A model generated the notes under the pieces. That model did no database searches, had not been told where the DNA came from, and saw only the letters and a list, made by a program, of their open reading frames with translations. Made by a program: the position numbers and the translations under genes. Shown here one piece after another: positions 1-6,700 of a stretch of 6,857 nucleotides of DNA (positions within the stretch are counted from its first letter, which is position 1; each line of letters opens with the position of its first letter). Source of the stretch: Bacteroidales bacterium UBA6248 (GTDB lineage: Bacteria; Bacteroidota; Bacteroidia; Bacteroidales; Lentimicrobiaceae); the NCBI GenBank assembly GCA_002441345.1, contig DJVU01000017.1, forward strand, positions 12,934 through 19,790. The letters run 5' to 3'.

Positions 1-30
1 CGCTGAAGCCTTATCTTGTTTTCACAACCA

Positions 31-65
31 AACCCGTGCCGCTGCATATGGTGATGGCACGGGTT
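31..65. repeat. Perfect 10-bp inverted repeat (hairpin)
   Basis: AACCCGTGCC at 31-40 is exactly complementary to GGCACGGGTT at 56-65, leaving a 15-base loop. The stem has seven G-C pairs and would be stable in RNA. No T-tract follows on either strand, so it is not a standard intrinsic terminator. It could be the 3' hairpin of an upstream transcript, part of a structured leader, or a protein-binding palindrome. The arms are seen directly; any function is unknown. Confidence 0.7.
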
Positions 66-104
66 CTCAGCGGCTGGTCCGGAACAAATACCTCTGGTTT
101 CCGG
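38..104. repeat. Competing and adjacent inverted repeats
   Basis: A second inverted repeat pairs GCCGCTG (38-44) with CAGCGGC (68-74). It shares bases 38-40 with the 31-40/56-65 stem, so the two hairpins cannot both form fully. A third pairs CCGGAA (79-84) with TTCCGG (99-104). Mutually exclusive stems are the layout of attenuators and some riboswitches, but I recognise no known riboswitch class, and short GC-rich stems can occur by chance. Function is unassigned. Confidence 0.4.
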
Positions 105-163
105 TCGTGCGCTGAACAGTAAATCCCTTCAGATCCGGACATTCACATTTAAAGTTGTTTACG

Positions 164-664
164 ATGAGACAAACATTCCTAAAAATAATCTTCGTACTCG
201 CGCTCGCTTCCGGCCATACCGGACTTCAGGCTCAGGAATCAATTTCAACTGCCGGAGGACATGCCACGGGCAGCGGAGGATCAGCGGGTTATACTGCAGG
301 GCAGGTTTTTTTCAATACCCACAGCGGACCAAATGGTTCCGCAGCACAGGGGGTTCAGCAACCTTACGAAATTTCTGTAGTAACAGAAATAAAAAAAGCT
401 TCGGGTATAACGCTGCTGATTTCAGCAAATCCAAATCCAACAACTGATTTTCTGACCCTGAGTATCAAAGCACCGGCAACGCTCAGCATACAATCGTTAA
501 GTTATCAGCTTTTCGATATGAATGGTAAGCTTCTGGAAACCAGTAACATTAATGCGTATCGAGCCATAGTTGATATGAGCAGGCGTGTACCGGCAACATA
601 TCTTTTGAGAGTAGCTGAAGGAAACAAAGAGATAAAAACCTTCAGAATAATCAAGACCTATTGA
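164..664 (+). CDS. Small secreted T9SS type A sorting-domain protein
   Basis: A 166-residue exported protein. Residues 1-23 form a Sec signal peptide (MRQTFLK, then a hydrophobic core) with likely cleavage at LQA/Q. Residues ~25-70 are a Gly/Ser/Thr-rich segment (STAGGHATGSGGSAGYTAGQ, then GVQQPYEI) of a type I recall as common in Bacteroidota. Residues ~88-166 are a type IX secretion type A C-terminal sorting domain: NPNPTTDFL at 89-97, YQLFDMNGKLL at 114-124, PATYLLRV at 143-150 and IKTFRIIKTY at the C-terminus. By family knowledge such domains direct passage through the outer membrane by T9SS and are usually removed when the protein is anchored. The start is the ATG at 164; an in-frame TTG at 155 is less likely because it would add MFT before the basic n-region. 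What is odd is how little passenger there is: only ~65 residues lie between the signal peptide and the sorting domain. The next gene begins 65 bp downstream on the same strand. The role of the mature segment is unknown. Confidence 0.9.
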   Translation: MRQTFLKIIFVLALASGHTGLQAQESISTAGGHATGSGGSAGYTAGQVFFNTHSGPNGSAAQGVQQPYEISVVTEIKKASGITLLISANPNPTTDFLTLSIKAPATLSIQSLSYQLFDMNGKLLETSNINAYRAIVDMSRRVPATYLLRVAEGNKEIKTFRIIKTY

Positions 665-729
665 AACGGTTAAGGAATTTTAAATGCCAACCGGAAACTG
701 AAAAATTGTAACAAAAAAACTGTCAACCC

Positions 730-2796
730 ATGAAACAAATATTCATTTTTTTCGCAACCTTACTATTTACAACGGTCTTGTTTGCTCAGGCTCCTGAAAA
801 GTTAAGCTACCAGGCTGTGGTGCGCGATGCAAACAGCTCGTTGATCACCAACCAAGCTGTGGGAATGAAAATCAGCATATTACAATATTCGACTTCAGGT
901 AATGCCGTTTACATTGAAACCCATACACGAACTTCTAACATAAATGGGCTGGTAAGTTTAGAGATCGGAAGCGGCAATGTGCTTACCGGTTCCATATCGG
1001 GTATAAACTGGGCAAACGGGCCATATTTTATCCGAACAGAAATTGACCCGAACGGAGGAACCAATTACACGATTTCCGGAACAACCCAACTGCTGAGCGT
1101 ACCGTATGCGCTGCATGCCAAAAAAGCAGAATCAGCCAATGAAACAGATCCGCTATTCACTAACAGCCAGGCTGCGAATATAACTGCAGCAGACATCATC
1201 AACCTCAGCAACCTGTCCGGCGTTAATACCGGAGATCAGGATGGTTCAGAAACAGTGGTAACGGCCGGAACAAACATTACCGTAACCGGAACGGGAACCG
1301 CTGCAGCTCCATATGTAATTAATGCCAACAGCTCAGGAGGCTGGGGGCTCACAGGAAACGCCGGAACTAATCCGTCGGTCAATTTTATAGGCACAACAGA
1401 CGCAACCGATCTGGTATTTAAAACAAATAATATGGTTGCAGGAAGACTGAATCAAAATCTTGAAAACACTTCTTATGGTGTTGGTTCACTTTTGGCAAAC
1501 ATCGGCGGAGTCAGCAACACTGCTACCGGATCGTTTGCACTTAATTCAAACACCTACGGAAATTACAACACTGGCTACGGTGCCGGTGCCCTTGCGAATA
1601 GCACGATTGGTAACGACAATACCGCGACCGGAGCAGCTGCGCTTTATTTTAATACCTCCGGCAGCAACAATACAGCCCAGGGAAGAAGTTCTCTATATTC
1701 TAATGTTACAGGCTCTGATAACACTGCCAGTGGATTTTTTGCATTATCCGGAAATACCATTGGCATTAACAACACTGCCACCGGATCATCCGCTCTGTTT
1801 TTTAATACCAGCGGAAACAACAACACTGCTAGCGGTAAAAGTGCCTTATATTCCAACACCACAGGCTATTCCAATACAGCCAGCGGGTATGAATCGCTAA
1901 AACTAAACACTACCGGCATTTTTAATACCGCTAACGGTGTAAGGGCACTTCTGAGCAATACTATAGGAGAGGCAAATACCGCTAGTGGATATGATGCACT
2001 TCGTTCCAATACAACAGGAAACAACAATACCAGTATAGGAAGCAGCTCACTTTATTCCAACATCACAGGAAACGATAACACCGCCATAGGGTATGATGCG
2101 CTGGGAGGCAACTCCACTGGAAGCCGTAACACTGCAACAGGCCATTCCGCCCTTTCATCCAATACCACCGGAAATAATAACACTGCCGCAGGGTATGATG
2201 CCCTTGAGTTAAACACCACCGGATATAACAACACTGCCATTGGTTTTATGGCACTTACAAATAACACCACAGGAAACAACAATACGGGTATTGGCTTTGA
2301 TGCCCGGGTACCAACTGCAACGGCAAGTAACCAGGTTCGTATTGGCAATACTGCTGTAACATATGCTGGTGTACAGGTGGCATGGACGATAACTTCTGAT
2401 ATACGATGGAAAGAAAATATCCGGACGTCGCCATTAGGTCTTCAGTTTATTAATGCGCTGAATCCTGTTTCCTATGTGCGAAAAAATGATGAAAACAAAA
2501 AAACCGAGTTCGGTTTTATCGCTCAGGAGCTGGAAAACACGCTTCAGGAATTCGATGTAATCAACAGCGGCATCCTTACCAAAGACGATGAAGGAATGCT
2601 GAGCCTTCGCTACAACGACCTGATCGCCCCTATGGTCAAAGCCATTCAGGAGTTGAAAGCAGAAAATGATGTCCTGAAAATGGATAACAATTCCTTGAGA
2701 GCGGAAATTGAAGGCCTGACCTCGGGCAGTAACAAAACAGAAGAAAGACTTGAAAAACTAGAACAATACTTCAGGGCAACTGCTGAGAAAAAGTAA
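730..2796 (+). CDS. Secreted tail-fibre-like protein, S74 chaperone domain
   Basis: A 688-residue exported protein. Residues 1-20 are a signal peptide ending LFAQ. Residues ~21-131 match the N-terminal domain common to Bacteroidota tail-fibre-domain proteins (EKLSYQAVVRDANSSLIT near its start, LLSVPYALHAKKAE at its end). Residues ~137-200 are a Thr/Asn/Gly-rich linker (NETDPLF, GVNTGDQDGSETVV), followed by GWGLTGNAGTNPSVNFIGT at 204-222. Residues 246-534 are 17 tandem 17-residue repeats resembling YadA/Hep_Hag head repeats. Residues ~556-645 are a Peptidase_S74 intramolecular chaperone (SDIRWKENI, FGFIAQELE, LSLRYNDLIAPMVKAIQEL), which then runs into a Leu-rich coiled coil to ~682. In phage endosialidases this domain drives trimerisation of a beta-helical fibre and then cuts itself off. 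The protein is therefore probably a trimeric fibre at or beyond the cell surface (inference). There is no T9SS sorting domain and no lipobox, so how it leaves or attaches to the cell is unclear. The ATG follows an A-rich leader with no Shine-Dalgarno. Confidence 0.9.
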   Translation: MKQIFIFFATLLFTTVLFAQAPEKLSYQAVVRDANSSLITNQAVGMKISILQYSTSGNAVYIETHTRTSNINGLVSLEIGSGNVLTGSISGINWANGPYFIRTEIDPNGGTNYTISGTTQLLSVPYALHAKKAESANETDPLFTNSQAANITAADIINLSNLSGVNTGDQDGSETVVTAGTNITVTGTGTAAAPYVINANSSGGWGLTGNAGTNPSVNFIGTTDATDLVFKTNNMVAGRLNQNLENTSYGVGSLLANIGGVSNTATGSFALNSNTYGNYNTGYGAGALANSTIGNDNTATGAAALYFNTSGSNNTAQGRSSLYSNVTGSDNTASGFFALSGNTIGINNTATGSSALFFNTSGNNNTASGKSALYSNTTGYSNTASGYESLKLNTTGIFNTANGVRALLSNTIGEANTASGYDALRSNTTGNNNTSIGSSSLYSNITGNDNTAIGYDALGGNSTGSRNTATGHSALSSNTTGNNNTAAGYDALELNTTGYNNTAIGFMALTNNTTGNNNTGIGFDARVPTATASNQVRIGNTAVTYAGVQVAWTITSDIRWKENIRTSPLGLQFINALNPVSYVRKNDENKKTEFGFIAQELENTLQEFDVINSGILTKDDEGMLSLRYNDLIAPMVKAIQELKAENDVLKMDNNSLRAEIEGLTSGSNKTEERLEKLEQYFRATAEKK
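1465..2331 (+). repeat. 17 tandem copies of a 51-bp coding repeat
   Basis: Residues 246-534 of the tail-fibre-like protein divide without gaps into 17 units of 17 residues. The consensus is close to NTAxGxxALxxNTTGNN. The most constant positions are N1, T2, G5, L9, N12 and G15. The first unit (NTSYGVGSLLANIGGVS) and the last (NTGIGFDARVPTATASN) are degenerate, as expected at array ends. Neighbouring units differ at many synonymous sites, so the array is old rather than a recent slippage product. Units 3 and 6 (..YFNTSG../..FFNTSG..) and units 4 and 7 (..LYSNVTG../..LYSNTTG..) resemble each other, hinting at a past duplication of a three-unit block. The pattern fits one beta-solenoid turn per unit in a trimeric head, by analogy with YadA; this is inference. 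Confidence 0.92.
2395..2796 (+). other. Peptidase_S74 self-cleaving chaperone segment
   Basis: This segment begins at Ser556 (codon at 2395) in TSDIRWKENI and runs to the C-terminus. Family knowledge: S74 domains cleave just before this Ser using a Ser/Lys pair spaced five residues apart. Here Ser556 and Lys561 (codon at 2410) have that spacing, so the catalytic pair looks intact. If cleavage happens, the released piece would be 133 residues (556-688) and the stable fibre would end at Thr555. The last ~50 residues (ELKAENDVLK, then RLEKLEQYF) have heptad-like leucines suited to a trimeric coiled coil. Cleavage itself is inferred, not shown. Confidence 0.75.
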
Positions 2797-2820
2797 AGAA
2801 ACTGCAGCGTTTTAAGAATC

Positions 2821-2848
2821 AGCCCGGAGAGTGTGTGCTGTCCGGGTT
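2821..2848 (+). terminator. Hairpin between genes 2 and 3, possible weak terminator
   Basis: CCCGGA at 2823-2828 pairs with TCCGGG at 2841-2846. A G-T and an A-T pair extend the stem outward to eight pairs around a 12-base loop. It is followed by only three T's (TTTAAAAA), so it is a poor intrinsic terminator. It lies 24 bp after the gene 2 stop and 25 bp before the gene 3 ATG. It could equally be a processing or stability element in a joint transcript. Confidence 0.35.
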
Positions 2849-2873
2849 TAAAAACCAATCCGACATTGACACC

Positions 2874-3572
2874 ATGAAAATTATTACAACCATTTTACTT
2901 ACGGCTATGCTCAGTCCGGCATTGCAGGCGCAGAAAATAGGCTGTATACTCGATAATCACAACTCAAAGTCAGGCGATGTGGTACTTTTTGCTTTTGGCA
3001 TGGATAATCCCGTAAAACTGGGCTCCGTTGATGCAAAGGGCACACTTTCGGTAAATCTGCAGGAAATTCAGATTCCTGAATTAACCGATGAAGTGAAAGA
3101 AATGTATTTCACGGAGCTGAGGAATGCATTCAGATTTGGATGCGGGGGCCGCGACGATTTTGGGAAGCAGGGAACTATTCCGGCTCTCAGGGGAGGAAAT
3201 ATAGTGCTGTGGGCGGGTAATGAATGGGCCGGTTCCTTTTTCCTGGTTTCGGACACTGAACTTAAACCATGGTTGGAAGATGAGAGCTACAATTCAGCTG
3301 TTAAAGCTACTTTCTGGGATATCATTTATGTAGAAGAGGATGTTTCTCTCAATCTGAATTGCACAAATGAAATCGGCCTGGAAAACGGAAATATGGAAGT
3401 CAGTTACATCTATGACCTGAACCTGAAGAAAGGATTCAACTGGATAGAATATTCGATTGAGGAGGTTCACAACACCAATCCGGAAGAGATCGCATCATTC
3501 CCGTCGAGAGTGAGGATTAGCAACCTCCGTGATCCGGAAAGGATGAAATGGATCGTCAACTATTTTTTTTGA
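2874..3572 (+). CDS. Secreted protein of unknown function
   Basis: A 232-residue protein that I do not recognise. Residues 1-19 are a signal peptide (MKIITTILLTAMLSPALQA/Q). Cys24 follows in QKIGC, but Lys at -3 argues against a lipobox, so a soluble secreted or periplasmic protein is more likely than a lipoprotein. The mature part has a beta-rich, aromatic-rich look: DVVLFAFGMDNPVKLGSVD at 35-53, NIVLWAGNEWAGSFFLV at 109-125, LKKGFNWIEYSIEEV at 184-198, and three Cys (24, 90, 163). The ATG at 2874 is preferred over a GTG at 2835 because it places the signal peptide at the N-terminus. The stop codon sits directly after a run of eight T's (3563-3570) and reads as an abrupt end (NYFF). A -1 shift in that run would add 37 codons, ending at 3682. 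The gene may therefore be frameshifted, programmed to shift, or misread in this sequence. Confidence 0.75.
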   Translation: MKIITTILLTAMLSPALQAQKIGCILDNHNSKSGDVVLFAFGMDNPVKLGSVDAKGTLSVNLQEIQIPELTDEVKEMYFTELRNAFRFGCGGRDDFGKQGTIPALRGGNIVLWAGNEWAGSFFLVSDTELKPWLEDESYNSAVKATFWDIIYVEEDVSLNLNCTNEIGLENGNMEVSYIYDLNLKKGFNWIEYSIEEVHNTNPEEIASFPSRVRISNLRDPERMKWIVNYFF

Positions 3573-3682
3573 TCCATACGGCCGATAAACTTACCGAATT
3601 TCACGAAAAAGCCCTGCCATTCAGAAAACAGAATCCTCTGAGAAACTATGTGAAACAGCCAGATGACAATGATTTTGACTGA
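3563..3682 (+). other. T8 slippery run and open -1 frame extension
   Basis: Eight T's span 3563-3570. In the gene 3 frame they read as the third base of TAT, then TTT TTT, then TGA. That is exactly a T_TTT_TTT heptamer in phase for -1 slippage, directly against the stop. Reading on in the -1 frame from TTG at 3569 gives 37 sense codons (LIHTADKLTEFHEKALPFRK, then ending PDDNDFD) and a TGA at 3680-3682. The base composition stays gene-like up to that stop and then turns strongly AT-rich. With this end, the gap to the next gene shrinks from 179 to 69 bp, matching the 65 and 77 bp gaps elsewhere in the window. A single missing T in the sequence, a real mutation, and ribosomal or transcriptional slippage all fit. 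I saw no strong stimulatory hairpin just downstream. Confidence 0.55.
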
Positions 3683-3751
3683 TATCAAAAACATTTCAAT
3701 GCACCTATTTTCTCATTTATATAATTTTTTTAAACCAAATCATTAACCATC
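3683..3751 (+). promoter_or_regulatory. AT-rich leader of the beta-helix gene, possible promoter
   Basis: This 69-base stretch is strongly AT-rich. It contains TATATAAT at 3718-3725 overlapping TAATTTTT at 3722-3729, which partly matches the Bacteroidota -7 box TAnnTTTG (last G absent). No convincing TTTG -33 box lies at the usual 19-21 base spacing; a TTTC at 3694-3697 is 24 bases away. The start codon has no Shine-Dalgarno ahead of it, only AACCATC. A weak TTTTGA/TCAAAA inverted repeat (3673-3678/3685-3690) precedes the region. A promoter here is a guess from composition and position. Confidence 0.25.
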
Positions 3752-6700
3752 ATGAAGAATCAGTTACAATTCAGGCATTTATTTTCTCTGGTCCTGATGA
3801 GCCTATTTGTGATCGCAGGCCGGGAAAACATAAGCATGGCGCAGGATGCGGCTTCGCTTCAATCTGCGGCCGAAGACCGGATTAAAGAATATAGTGTCAG
3901 AAAAGCGGCAGTCGCAGAAGAACGGGGACAGCTGTACTATGGGTCCTGGTTCAGCTCCGTTGCACAGGCTCCGGATCAGAAGTCGTTGCCCCGGCATGGG
4001 ACGAGAACCTTGTCAGGAATAGTAGTAACCAACACCAGCGATTCGGGTGAAGGATCGTTGCGCTGGGCTATTCAGCAGGCCAATGCAACCCCTGATCCCG
4101 ACGTCATCACATTTAACATTCCGGGCAGCGGGCCTCACTACATTCAGCCTCTCGACCGGCTGGGATATATTTATAATCCAGTTATAATTGACGGAACAAC
4201 CCAGCCTGGCTGGGCACCCGGTGCGCCGGTGATTGTTCTTGACGGGAGCCTGACCCCTGACGGGCAGGAGGGTTTTCGAATCTATGGTGATGCCCATGGA
4301 AGCGAGATCAGAGGCCTGGTGATCGGAGGCTTCGACCGGCCCATTCCCCCTGATCAGCCCCAGGCGGGTTATAATGGGTTTGCCATTGTACTGGAGACCA
4401 ACAATAATAAAATCCAGGGCAACTTCATAGGGCTGGCACCTGATGGCGTCACTCCATTCCCCAATGTGCGCGGAGTGCAGATTATGAACAGCTCGAATAA
4501 TCTTGTCGGAGGTACAACTCCCGAAGAACGTAATGTCATTTCAAGCCATACAGCAATCGGAGTAGCCATATTCGGCAATGAAGTAAGACCGGGTCCGGTC
4601 TCATCCGACAATAGTATCTCGGGAAACTACATCGGGACAGATGCTGAAGGCACTGCCGGCCGCGGAAATTACATCAACATTCAAGTATCAGAAAGTGCAG
4701 TTAATACTATGATCGGAGGCACTTCGGTTTCACAGCGCAACATTGTCAGCGGGGCAGGTACGAATGGAATTTTAATTGTCTCCCCCGGCACACTGAACAC
4801 CCAGGTGAAAGGAAATTACGTTGGCACGGATGTTACAGGCACTGTTGCCATCCCTAATGAATGGACGGGTGTTTCTGTGTACTGGGGCCCTGGCCAAACC
4901 CTGATCGGAGGTGCGGAACCCGGCGCGCGGAATATCATTTCAGGAAACAGTATGGCAGGCATTGAGCTGGGGGCAGGACTGGGACCGGAAGAACTTCCCA
5001 ATACCAATAATGTGATCGCAGGCAACTACATTGGTTTGGACGTAAATGCCAGCCCTATGTCAAATGACGTCGGAATTCTGATTACCGGAGTATCTCAATA
5101 CAATACCATTGGCGGTACCACCCCAGCCGAAAGAAATATCATTTCAGGAAATAACAGCGATGGAATAATACTGGGTAGCGACCAGGTAAGATTCAACCAG
5201 ATCTTTGGAAACTACATCGGCACTAACCCTGAAGGCACAGCAGGGTATGCAGAAACAACCGGATATGGTATATACGCCGGATACGGAACAAGTAATAACG
5301 CCATTGGAGGCCTGAATCCCGGTGAAGGAAACCTGATCTCAGGAAATTATGCTTACGGTGTGGTTGTGTCCGGATCTGCCAGCATTCAAAACAACATTCT
5401 TGGCAATCTGATCGGTACCAATGCCTCGGGAACCGGGGCCGTCGGAAATAGTGCCGGGGGAATAGGAATTTCAAGCAGCACTTCAACCCTGATACAGGGA
5501 AATGTAATATCCGGCAACGGGAATTCTGGTTCAACAGCAGGTATTGAAGTCATCGGCAATACTGCAAGAGCTACGATCAAAAGCAACAAAATAGGGGTTG
5601 ATATTACCGGTCAGCTGGCCATACCCAATATTGGAAACGGCATAATACTCAGAGCTCCAAGCAATACTATTGGCGGAAACAATACAGGAGACTTTAACAT
5701 TATTTCCGGAAATACCTCGAATGGGATTTTACTGCTTTCCTTAACGGGATCGGCTGACCTGAATAACATCTGGGGAAATTATATTGGAACCAATCCGGAA
5801 GGCCTGGCTTTAGGTAACGGAGCTAACGGTATTGATATTGGCGGAGGAGCCAAAAACAAGATCGGGGGTATTGTCGCCGCACGTCAAAACAAGATCGCGC
5901 ACAATGGCGGCCGCGGGGTAAGTATGAGTGAATTCCTTAACCTGATACCTATACGGAATGAAATCCTTGGTAATTCTGTTTATTCCAATTCGGGTCACGG
6001 GATTCTTCTCGGGAATTACAGCAGTATTCCCGGTAACGATCCCGGCGATGCCGATACGGGGCCAAACAACCTTCAGAATTTTCCCGAAATATCCAGCGCT
6101 ACATTTGGAGGCGGGCAACTGGACATAAGTTATTTTGTGCCTTCCGATCCGGCCAATTCCGCATATTCCATCCGGGTGGAATTCTTCAGCACCAATCCCA
6201 ATGAAAGGCAGGGAAAAACATTCCTTGGATTTGATTCATTTGGAACAACCGACTTTAACGCCGGCACAAAAACGGTGACCCTTACCATTCCTGAAGAATT
6301 GGGTTTCATGGCGGGTCAACAGATCACAGCAACGGCTACCGATAACTTTGGAAATACCTCACACTTTGGAACCCTGGTCACTGCACAGTCAGCCCAGACG
6401 TATTTTACCATCACTTCTTCGGCCGGGACCGGCGGAAGCATTGATCCGTCGGGTGAAACGCTGGTGGAAGAAGGAGGAAGCCAGCTGTATACAATTACCC
6501 CTGATGCCGGGTATGAAATCGCTGAATTGCTGGTGAATGGAGAAAGCACAGATGCAGTTGCTGCGTATCTTTTTGAAAATGTTACCAGCGATCAAAGCAT
6601 AGAGGTCAGCTTTCAATTGATCCAGAATATTCTTTACAGCGTAACTCTGGATGTAAATCCAGCGGGAGCCGGCACTGTCACCGGCGAGGGTCTCTATGAA

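Larger units (their letters stand above)
1..163. other. GC-rich 5' leader, no assignable gene
   Basis: No gene can be assigned here. Two + frames are open from the window edge (stops at 113-115 and 120-122), and a 43-codon minus-strand frame runs from 142 down to 11. None of the three gives a recognisable protein and they overlap one another, so openness proves nothing. The first ~125 bases are richer in G+C than the other intergenic stretches, which are AT-rich. They also contain several inverted repeats. This suggests either the tail of an upstream gene or a structured RNA or terminator region. From ~141 the sequence becomes AT-rich, as expected just ahead of a Bacteroidota start codon. Confidence 0.5.

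Noticed and set aside
11..142. 43-codon minus-strand frame at the left edge
   Set aside because: Two + frames are open over the same bases, the product is not recognisable, and the inverted repeats explain part of the pattern. It is too short to support.
667..693. CGGTT/AACCG inverted repeat after gene 1 as a terminator
   Set aside because: There are only five pairs around a 17-base loop and no T-tract; it is expected by chance.
682..699. Five-codon leader peptide (ATG at 682) after an AAGGA between genes 1 and 2
   Set aside because: It is far too short to be supported and shows no attenuator-like codon run or hairpin.
1460..1900. 146-codon open + frame inside the repeat array
   Set aside because: The 51-bp repeat is a multiple of three, so any frame that lacks a stop in one unit tends to lack it in all. 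The product has no recognisable features and overlaps the well-supported gene 2.
1644..2348. Open minus-strand frames (1644-1862 and 2052-2348) opposite the repeat array
   Set aside because: They have the same cause: repeat-driven absence of stops. Their periodic AVLLFPVVL-like products mirror the 17-residue unit and are not independent genes.
730..2796. Gene 2 as part of a prophage tail module
   Set aside because: The S74 domain is phage-like, but there is a Sec signal peptide, a Bacteroidota-type N-terminal domain and no phage structural gene nearby.
2646..3256. Minus-strand frames at 2646-2858 and 3068-3256
   Set aside because: They lie opposite coding regions with clear signal peptides or domains, and their products show no domain or leader of their own.
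3803..6616. Several minus-strand frames of 64-103 codons and a + frame at 6348-6536
   Set aside because: All are shadows of the continuous 1035-codon beta-helix frame, which has domain support along its length.
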